A DNA stretch of 64,000 bases from NCBI GenBank assembly GCA_963966185.1, contig CAWZYM010000159.1, positions 1 through 64,000 of the forward strand, read 5' to 3'. Numbering within the stretch: position 1 is the stretch's first letter; every line of letters begins with the position of its first letter. Below are positions 56,856 through 64,000 of the stretch, piece after piece. Made by a program: the position numbers and the translations under genes. The stretch comes from Rhabditoides inermis. Lineage: Eukaryota > Nematoda > Chromadorea > Rhabditida > Rhabditidae. The notes under the pieces are model-generated. The model did no database searches. It was not told the DNA's origin and saw only the letters and a program-made list of their open reading frames with translations.

Positions 56856-57841
56856 AGAGAGGAGAGGAGAGGGAGGAGGAGGAGCACGAGAAAGAGGTGG
56901 GTACATTGTGCTATCGTGTATTTGATATGCAAATAGGAGGAGGGGTGGATGCATTATGGGTTTTTTTCGAATTGTGACCGTATTTTTCTAGGCGAGGAAG
57001 TATTGCGCGCAGTGCAGTACCGCGCTTGGCTCTTGTCTCAGCCCTCTAGCCCCGCCCCTCTGACTCCGCCCCTCTGACTCCGCCCCATTTGTGCTGCTCC
57101 AGCTGTGTTTCCCCCGCCCAGTACAGGTCTTGCCTCTCAATGTCTCTTTATGTGCCGATCATAATATGTGTGAGGGGGTGAGGAAGGGACCATCTGCCCT
57201 GATGGTCCCTTTTTTTCTCGCCCCTCTCTATCATCGCTAGTTGTGAATTGCAAGCCAAGTGAATGTACTGTGTACAGATTCTAGTCAATGGCTGCTCCCC
57301 TAGAAGGTATACTGTAGTGTTGTGTTAGATAGATAGTGTGAGATAGCCAGTGACTGTGTGTTTTCTTTCCTGATTTTGTTATCACGTTTGGAGAGTTGAG
57401 ATATCTATGTGAGATATTGAATATTGCCTTGAATGAATTTCTATTGAATATGTTTTCGTGAGAGGGTTCGCACAATTGATGTATGATTTATCAAAACATG
57501 TATCAAAAACTGGCCACAAGACATAGAACGAAGTTCAATGAATACACGCTAACTGTGGGTGAGACGCTGCTCACTCGAATGAACATAGCCTTGGTCTTGG
57601 GTTTGCTACACGGAATCATATAGAAGATACCGGAGAGGATGACGTTTCTGTAGTGAGTGGAGTAGAATGGCTATGAAATGAAGAGACTCTACATATAAGT
57701 CGAGCTCAATTGTCTTTTTCGCAATAATATGGAAAACTATGAAATAGATTAATATTGCGACTAAAGTTTGCAAATTCATACCATCATTAAAAAATTGCAA
57801 ATCACGTTTTCAAATAGTAAAAGTTTCTGAAAATCCAAAAC
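56856..57841. other. Downstream region of the ADP/ATP carrier gene; no gene seen
   Basis: It starts with a GA-rich 3' flank (56858-56895) and a doubled CCCCTCTGACTCCGCC at 57055-57085. A strong stem-loop with a T run at 57187-57216 is listed separately. The remainder is AT-rich. Short open frames have no support. Confidence 0.5.
57187..57216 (+). other. Perfect stem-loop followed by a T run
   Basis: GGGACCATC, a 6-base loop TGCCCT, then GATGGTCCC and seven T. The 9-bp stem is perfect. It sits about 330 bp after the carrier stop codon. It could end a Pol III transcript or act in 3'-end processing; no partner gene was found. Confidence 0.5.
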
Positions 57842-58706
57842 ATTCTGTCTTTGCATTGTAAAATAGGCCCATGGACAGCCCATGGACAACTTTGCAGACG
57901 TGCAGCGAGAACACATCTGCAGAATCGACCCTGGGCCGATTTTGCAGGCGAAATTCAGACAGTCTGTAAATACGGCCCAGGGCCGATTTTACAGACAAAT
58001 CGCAGACAGAGAGGGCAGATTCATCTGCATAATCGGCCCTCGGCCGATTTTGCAGACAGACCTGATAGCTTGTCTTGGCAAAACATTCGCCGAGCGCGAG
58101 GTTCGAACTCGCGAGATAAGATCAATGTTCGCGATGCTACACCACTACACTACGCTGGCACATGTTGCGTGCTGCATTAACTAATAGTCGACAGCGCGCA
58201 CCTCAAAAAAGTATTGTGACAGCTACTGCTAATTGTGTGAGAGTGAATATTCAAACATCAAATGCTATGTTTCCAAAAGATTAGTTCCTTGGTTCAGAAA
58301 CAATTACATTCACGAAGTAAGCATCATCAAGTCTCGTCTCTTTGAACGCAGCGCATTGTTTCCCGTCTTTGAGAGAGAGCAGCGCAAGCGTGGATGGCCT
58401 AGTGGTATCGTTGTGCAATCCGCGCGCTCGCTTCTTGGGATCGAGTCCCGCGCTCGGCGAATGTTTTGCCAAGACAAGCTATCAGGTCTGTCTGCAAAAT
58501 CGGCCGAGGGCCGATTATGCAGATGGTTCTGCCCTCTCTGTCTGCGATTCGTCTGTAAAATCGGCCCTGGGCCGTATTTACAGACTGTCTGAATTTCGCC
58601 TGCAAAATCGGCCCAGGCCCGATATTCTGCAGATGAGTTCTCGCTGCACTTCTGCAAAGTTGTCCATGGGCTGTCCATGGGCCTATTTTACAGAACACAA
58701 GACAGA
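57842..58706. mobile_element. Two tRNA-headed SINE-like copies in head-to-head orientation
   Basis: Outer sequences are inverted: CTGTCTTTGCATTGTAAAAT on the left mirrors ATTTTACAGAACACAAGACAG on the right. The left copy (about 57842-58150, - strand) has the head TAGTGTAGTGG...GAGTTCGAACCTCGC; the right copy (about 58390-58706, + strand) has a different head, TGGCCTAGTGG (58395-58405) and GGGATCGAGTCCC (about 58438-58450). Behind the B box both share the same body, beginning CGCTCGGCGAATGTTTTGCC and containing palindromic GGCCCAGGGCCGATTTTACA-type blocks. So one body is joined to two different tRNA-like heads. Confidence 0.75.
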
Positions 58707-59004
58707 ACACTTGGAAATTGATAGTTCGTTTCAATTTTGAACTATTTTACAATTCATTCGCAGAATTTCAAGAGCGATTTTGCATCATAAATTATTAAAT
58801 ATCTACCATAGACAGTTTTGCAATTTTAGTGGCATTAGTTGCCAGTTTCAAAGTTCTCTATAACTTCGCGATAAAAGCAATTGAACCCGACTTATATGTC
58901 ACGAGGCGACCCATCAGTCGGGAATCTAAACGGGAGAGTAATGCAGAACAGCTTGAGTGCTGTTGATTGAAGAGTCGTCTTCAGTCTTCCATAGGGGTAA
59001 TGAC

Positions 59005-59622
59005 TTCTAATTAGTGCATGGTCACGGCGCAACGACGTTGTTTCACGCGCGATTTTGTCTCGGCGTGTGGCCGTCATTCCATCACGCCACGCTTTTCCCG
59101 AAATCGCGCCGCGTGAAATGAACGCGCGGCAAAAGTCTCGAATTCGAGAATCCCGAAATAACGCCCGTGGTAGTTGGAGAAGTCAGAAAATCCCGAAACA
59201 ACGCCGCCGCGCGTTCATTCGGGATTGGAGAGATGAAGCGACCGGTGGGCCGTGATAATTGGAAAATTATCCAATTTGTTTCGATAATGCCACATGATTT
59301 GTCTCATTTCTCAACCGTCTCATTTATGAGAAAGGCAATGAGGAGGCCGTGCATGGGATGCAGGCGTCTCGAAATGACGCGCGATCCCGAACTAACGCTT
59401 TCGCAAATCTCGAATGAGCGGCAGCGTGATATCACGCTTTGCCCGTCAAAAGTCCCGAAACAACGCGCGCCGGTCAGCGCGCGTGGCATGGGCGTGCAAT
59501 TTCGCCGCTCATTTCTCGCATTCGAGAATCCCGAATCAACGCGCCGCGTTGTCTCGTCTCGAAATGACGACGCGCGTGATCGCGCGTTGCGCCGTGACCA
59601 GGCACTACTTCTAATCGATAGG
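59005..59622. mobile_element. Inverted-repeat element I, about 620 bp, with internal CCCGAAACAACGC motifs
   Basis: Left end CTTCTAATTAGTGCATGGTC followed by ACGGCGCAACG; the right end is the reverse complement with two or three changes (CGTTGCGCCGTGACCAGGCA, then CTACTTCTAAT). Between them TCCCGAAATAACGC / TCCCGAAACAACGC, CTCGAAATGACG and TCGAGAATCCCGAA recur many times in both orientations. GC-richer than the flanks, no coding capacity. It abuts the second copy of MITE family H. Confidence 0.65.
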
Positions 59623-59638
59623 AAAATGACATCATGTA

Positions 59639-60108
59639 TAGGGCATCCCCCCCTTTCATCGTACGGCATTCATTTCGCCGATTGTTTACTAGACAGCATT
59701 TGAGGCATCAATTGACCGTTATCGGCCCGTGCGAGACCATTCTGCCGCGCAACTCGCGCGCTTGGCGGTCTCTTTTTAGGGAAATGAGGGTCACTTGCAA
59801 GTCTAATGAAGCAGAGTTCTCCATCTTCTAAAGTTAATTACTCTTTTCAGAATTAAGCTTAATCGATTTCCAATGGGAAAGCTCCGAAACTTAATTACTC
59901 TCTTCAAACTTATCGCACAGCGCCCAGTTTTCTGGAGAAGATGCCCAGATAGAATGCTCCGAGATCTCTAGTGCTCGATTTTTCGATTTCCGTCATTTTT
60001 ACCATGTTTGAGCACAAAAACATACAATCGGGGCAAATTTGCATAAAATTCTCGTCTGTCTGGCGAGCCAGCGATATTGCCGTACGCTGAAAGGGGGGAA
60101 TGGCCTAT
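59639..60108. mobile_element. MITE family H, copy 2 (about 470 bp, TA-flanked)
   Basis: Ends GGGCATCCCCCCCTTTCATC and the complement of CTGAAAGGGGGGAATGGCC, inverted repeats of about 30 bp, flanked by TA. Shares ends and internal blocks with copy 1 (15478-15918), with about 30 bp more in the middle. Confidence 0.75.
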
Positions 60109-60256
60109 ATGCGGCTCCCACCAGTGCACCTGTCATAGGAAAGATTCCCTGATACGTTTCATTTGTTTTTCCAGATAAAAATAATACGACATTCAATGTC
60201 AATGGTCTAACAAAATTGAAATCAAAATCTGCCATTATTCCTTCAGAAACACAAAT

Positions 60257-60285
60257 AGGGGGCATGTTAGCTAGTGCGCCGCCGC

Positions 60286-60329
<44 letters not shown>

Positions 60330-60883
60330 GCGCCGTCATATTGATTTTTCTCGTACATTGTATTTAGCGTCAAAAATCAAAATAAATTTTTCGAATATAC
60401 ATCATTGAAGGTAATGCATGTAAATCACTCACCACACTAGACTGTTAGTGTTAGAAACATCGCTGTTAGAAGTGTTGCTTTTTCGCATACTGTTTGTAGA
60501 GTGTTAAAATGTCGCTGTATTTCTGACACCAGTGTTATACACGCACACGCAACGCGTCTCACGTGTTAAATAAAATTAAGCTCATCATCATTGTCGATTT
60601 CTGAGAGACTGCTGATGTGGTCTAATGTCCTAGTGGCTAGCGCGGCCAGTGATGTGTTCCTCGCAGGTTTGATTCCTTGAGCCAACCGCGACGCGGAACT
60701 GATGCGTTGCGTGCGTCTGGGCTCACTGGTCAGTACAAATGAGTGACGCCGGGCCGTGTCCTCGTGGTCGTCCAGCGTCGTCATCGTTCGAGAATATTGA
60801 CCATGCATTACCTTTGATAGTGTGCATTTCAAAATTGTATTTTGACGCTAAATACTACTGACAAGAAAAAAATGTCACCGATG

Positions 60884-60919
<36 letters not shown>

Positions 60920-60950
60920 GCGGCGGCGCACTATCTAACATGCCCCCATA
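60257..60950. mobile_element. Inverted-repeat element E whose arms contain GCC/GTC triplet runs
   Basis: Both ends read GGGGGCATGTTAG[CA]TAGTG inward, followed by a GCC run, then a GTC run, then ATTTAGCGTCAAAAT. The right end is the reverse complement. The loop (about 60370-60830) includes a tRNA-like block on +: TGTCCTAGTGGCTAG (box A) and GGTTTGATTCC (box B) at about 60627-60677. The same class as elements A and B (inverted arms with tRNA-like promoter), although here the promoter lies in the loop and the ends differ. Confidence 0.7.
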
Positions 60951-60989
60951 GTCTCGGAACAGTCCGAGACATAGATGCGGCGCGCAAAA

Positions 60990-61247
60990 TGAGTAGTAGT
61001 GTTTAAACCATCGAAAATTAAATACTTTATCAAAAATCGAAAAGTTGGGAAAAACATTTTTTTTAACAACGCAGTTATGTTTGGATATCCCATAGCTACT
61101 ATCTCCCATAACAATTTGGTAGAAATAGCTCATTGTGAACATGTTCACTCTCCATGTTAACTGAAAAAAATGGAGATTACTGAAACTTACAAATATATTC
61201 AAATTATGAAACTTGAACTCTCGCATTTCTTTCGGAGATTGAAACAT
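60990..61247 (-). pseudogene. Relic of an srh-like nematode chemoreceptor gene
   Basis: On the - strand FQSPKEMREFKFHNLNIF is followed by a GTAAGT donor and then LTWRVNMFTMSYFYQIVMGD. This corresponds to the end of TM1 and the TM2 region of the intact neighbour (FRSPKEMQTFKYYIL). The exons before and after are missing; downstream the sequence runs into element E. It is a truncated paralogue of the srh-like gene 0.5 kb away. Confidence 0.55.
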
Positions 61248-61717
61248 GACATGACTATGTAAACCGTGAATATGACAAAACTTGTTGACAAAACGAATAT
61301 TGCGGTGAGAAATGTTGAGTTTAGAAAAGGGAACTCTAGATAGGTAGTATTCATGAAACTGGTGCAGATACTATATGTGCTGTAGTAGTATATGCACGGT
61401 ATGAAATAACATTTGATTTCGCTGTAATCGACGTGATTTGCAGAAATAGCTGGAAGAAAACACCTGCCGTGAAATGAAATGTCGCCGTGGTTTTTTCATT
61501 TCCTGAGCGTCTTATGATATCAGAATCATGTTTCTATGATAAAAAAACGCCTGGCCCCATAAAACGAACAGAACTAAAATTAAAATATGAAAAAAAAACA
61601 TCTCTGGCAGATTCTAGCGCGTGACTATTCTTAAAACAAACTAACCAGCGCTGCCGCGCTGGTTGTAATATGTAAGCAACATCGCTCATAAAATCTGATT
61701 TTTTTTGTGTAACATCA

Positions 61718-63246
61718 TCAATATACACTAGTAGTGGGCGCAATGCTGACAGTAATGATTCGTTGTGGTTTGATGGCAGGGATGAATGTGAAGAGAGTGG
61801 AGAGGATACACTGTCTGTAGTGAGTGGATATGAGAAGGAGGGTGGTGTTATATGAGACAAAGTGGAAGGAGACACCGTATGTGATGAAGCGACCGAGACC
61901 GAAGATGTAGGGGTCTGCAAGAAAAGGGTGAGAGAGAGAGAGAGAGGAAGAGAGAGATATGGAGAGAGTGGGTGAACACGGGGAGGAGGAAAGAGGAAGT
62001 TAGAGACACTTACCGGCAAAAGAGGGCACGAGAGAGAAGGGGAATATGGGTTGCCAGTATAAAATGCATATCAGCAGAGGCAACATTAGAGTGATTCCAG
62101 GTAGACAGATCTGAATTGCACGTCAGTTGAGATCTCAGAACTCACGTCCTTCCCACCTGCACAATCAGCTCCCACGTGAGTTTCATGTGCATTTTGAGGG
62201 TGCGAGCGCTCATACTCGAGACGTTCTCCTGTACAAAAGTATATTTTTTGATAAGAAGTGTTTTGAGAATTGGTGCATGTGCAGATTGTGATAGGTATAA
62301 TGAGGCGGTAAACTAATTTTGTGGTAAGGTAAGATAGGGAGAAGTACGCATGAACAACCTTCAATCGCCTGAGTATCATGAATGCGATGAAGATACAGTA
62401 GAAGAACTCTCCGAAACACAATACTATCATCGCGATAACGCCGTTCACCTAATATTATTGTGATACATTTGCCTGTTATGTCTCTTTGTGCTCACCATCT
62501 GAAACATAGTCATCGACACGATGGAAACATATGTCACGTGCTTGTAATAACTCAGAAAGTCTTCGTAGAGCACCTTTTCAGCGGAAGTAAAATCATTCAT
62601 CTGTAATTTTTGTTGTTATGAGTTATGAGTGCTTTGAGTTCAACTAACGATATCGTTTCGCATAGTTTCCTCCGGATACGTGCACACGTAATAGATCGAG
62701 ATCATGTATAGAGGAAGACACAGACAGAACACCTTGAACCACTTGGATTCGAGTATAGTCCTTGCTGTTCCATAGGAAAGAATCACAGCCATTCGATAGG
62801 AAAACGACATCATATAGGCGGCGCCAGTCAGTGCTCCACATGTTATGAAAGTACCCTAGAAAATTGTTGGAACAAGACGTTGTTGGTGATTTCTCACCAG
62901 TAGAAATCTTGTACAGTCAAATTCGAGATTCGAGAGAAGACCTTCCGAAAACACGAATACTTTCGGGAAGATGTAGACCGGTCGAAATAAACATATTTGT
63001 ATGAGGTTGATCAAATAGGAAGCACACTTAAAGAGTGTATCATATGGTAGTCATTACAGGAACTTACTATGATAAACAAAATATAGTATTTGAAAGTCTG
63101 CATTTCTTTGGGAGAACGGAATAGAACAATGTACACAGTGAAGAATCCGCTAATATTGGACAAAACATACATTGTATTCAGAAAGTATGCGTTGAGAAAG
63201 GGAATATCTTTCATGTATGTAATCAGGTAAATTTTCAGAGCGTGTT
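61718..63246 (-). CDS. Nematode serpentine chemoreceptor, srh-like (seven-transmembrane)
   Basis: Predicted chemosensory receptor in the ciliary or dendritic membrane. Eight exons or more, 5' to 3': about 63246-63067, 63026-62900, 62857-62648, 62600-62498, 62449-62359, 62228-62157, 62110-62014 and 61914-61718. Landmarks of the Srh/Str superfamily: VLFRSPKEMQTFKYYILF after TM1, GAAYMMSFSYRMAVILSYGT around TM3, MSARTLKMHMKLTWELIVQI before TM6, CLPGITLMLPLLICILYW (TM6), and the C-terminal FHFVSYNTTLLLISTHYRQC (TM7 and the conserved HYR-type end). The start is unresolved: an in-frame ATG at 63214 exists, but the exon appears to begin further upstream. No internal stops. This gene is the main evidence that the organism is a nematode. 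Confidence 0.8.
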
Positions 63247-63615
63247 TCTAATAAATAAACGTTATCAAACACGCGGCGCCGAATCGGTTCTGCTAGCAAA
63301 AAGAGTGAGTCTTTTTCAAACTAATCAATTTAATTTGCAGCTGCTTTTCCATACATTGTAGAAGTAAAGGAAATCATGACGTCCAAATCAGATGCAACTA
63401 GGAGATTCATCGATAACAAATTGTGTTCTTGAAACAAAAATTCATTTCCGGTAAACGCAGTACATTGCAGGGATCATAATTAACGTTTAACGACCCGTGA
63501 ATGTTGCGAGGATGGTTGTATTGTGATTCATGAAATACAAATACAACAAGTCTGCTTCGGACAAACTACAGGCAGAAGTCGAGTGTGAATGTGCATGAGT
63601 CACTACGTATATGTG

Positions 63616-63909
63616 TCATAGTCGTGAGCTGTGCTGGAGACTTCTCATGAGTGTATGGTGTGCGAGGGAGTACTGTAGATGGGGAGCGTGGGTGGGCGGG
63701 GCCGGCGAGGCACGCGCCCGCTGCAGAGACGACGGAGAGATGTGCCAGTCGTCGATCGATGACGGCATCTGAATAGAGTGTTCACGCCCGGAAACATTCG
63801 CGGCGGGACCCACCGCCTGTCCAATCAACAGCGTCTTGACGCCGGCGTGGATCTCGTTGTGGCGAATCGCGTAGATGAACACATTGATGGACGGGTTCAG
63901 CAGGGCTAG
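63616..63909 (-). CDS. Class A (rhodopsin-like) GPCR, last exon only
   Basis: The final exon of a receptor gene that continues to the right of the window. It opens after a TTCAG acceptor with LALLNPSINVFIYAIRHNEI, which is TM7 with an NPxxN-xIY version of the NPxxY motif and a basic helix 8 (RHNEIHAGVKTLL). A polar C-terminal tail of about 65 residues follows (Ser- and Pro-rich, ending QHSSRL). The NPSIN-FIYA motif is common in peptide-type and orphan nematode receptors. The ligand cannot be predicted. Confidence 0.65.
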   Translation of the reverse strand, partial: LALLNPSINVFIYAIRHNEIHAGVKTLLIGQAVGPAANVSGREHSIQMPSSIDDWHISPSSLQRARASPAPPTHAPHLQYSLAHHTLMRSLQHSSRL

Positions 63910-64000
63910 CTGAATGTGTATTTATTATAAACACTGATTTATGAACTAGATGAGATGATACTTATCTTAGAAACTATGACTCATTCAGCCGACCTTGGAT

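Noticed and set aside
59167..59703. 178-residue + strand frame
   Set aside because: It lies within inverted-repeat element I, made of recurring CCCGAAACAACGC motifs.

Overview
The window is nuclear DNA of a compact animal genome, most likely a free-living nematode. Genes are cut into many small exons (mostly 50-150 bp, GT-AG, introns often 45-100 bp). Near the right end lies a chemoreceptor gene with the signature of the nematode srh/str serpentine families. Several first exons begin directly after a TTTCAG-like acceptor, as expected where a spliced leader is trans-spliced (inference). GA/CT microsatellites are abundant in introns. The species cannot be named from the sequence.

Layout, left to right: the 3' part of mitochondrial ribosomal protein L28 (+); a 14-exon malonyl-CoA synthetase gene of bacterial MatB type (+) whose 5.5-kb and 1-kb introns carry a transposable element, a tiny nested secreted-peptide gene (-) and palindromic repeats; a tRNA-promoter fold-back element; a gene with a divergent SH2-like domain (+); three tandem GT10 fucosyltransferase genes (-); a class I histone deacetylase (-) with a large fold-back element and GC-rich islands in its introns; a 177-bp tandem repeat; a long nuclear PHD-finger gene (-) that contains nine near-identical 193-bp exon+intron units; a small basic Ser/Pro-rich gene (-); proton-translocating NAD(P) transhydrogenase (-, about 13.4 kb); an ADP/ATP carrier (+) diverging from it; a 5-kb repeat-rich stretch; an srh-like chemoreceptor (-) with a relic beside it; and the 3' end of another G-protein-coupled receptor (-).

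The most unusual region is the 6.4-kb intron of the transhydrogenase gene (about 43.5-49.9 kb). It holds a CACTA/Tnp2-like transposase gene on one strand and, next to it on the other strand, degraded and partly shuffled pieces of the splicing-factor gene SF3B3, with similar short ACATGTTAGTAACATG-like motifs near both edges. This looks like a transposon that captured host gene pieces. The second highlight is the PHD-finger gene, where a symmetric phase-0 exon has been copied nine times with its intron; one copy has a stop in the competing frame, which fixes the true reading frame. The third is a set of fold-back elements whose arms carry tRNA-like Pol III promoter boxes.

Functional links: L28, the transhydrogenase and the ADP/ATP carrier are mitochondrial, and the last two share a 1-kb divergent promoter region. 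Malonyl-CoA synthetase feeds acyl-CoA metabolism. The fucosyltransferases, chemoreceptors and secreted peptide belong to the rapidly evolving surface and sensory gene set. Exon coordinates come from reading splice sites and conserved protein sequence by eye; where a junction is uncertain this is stated.
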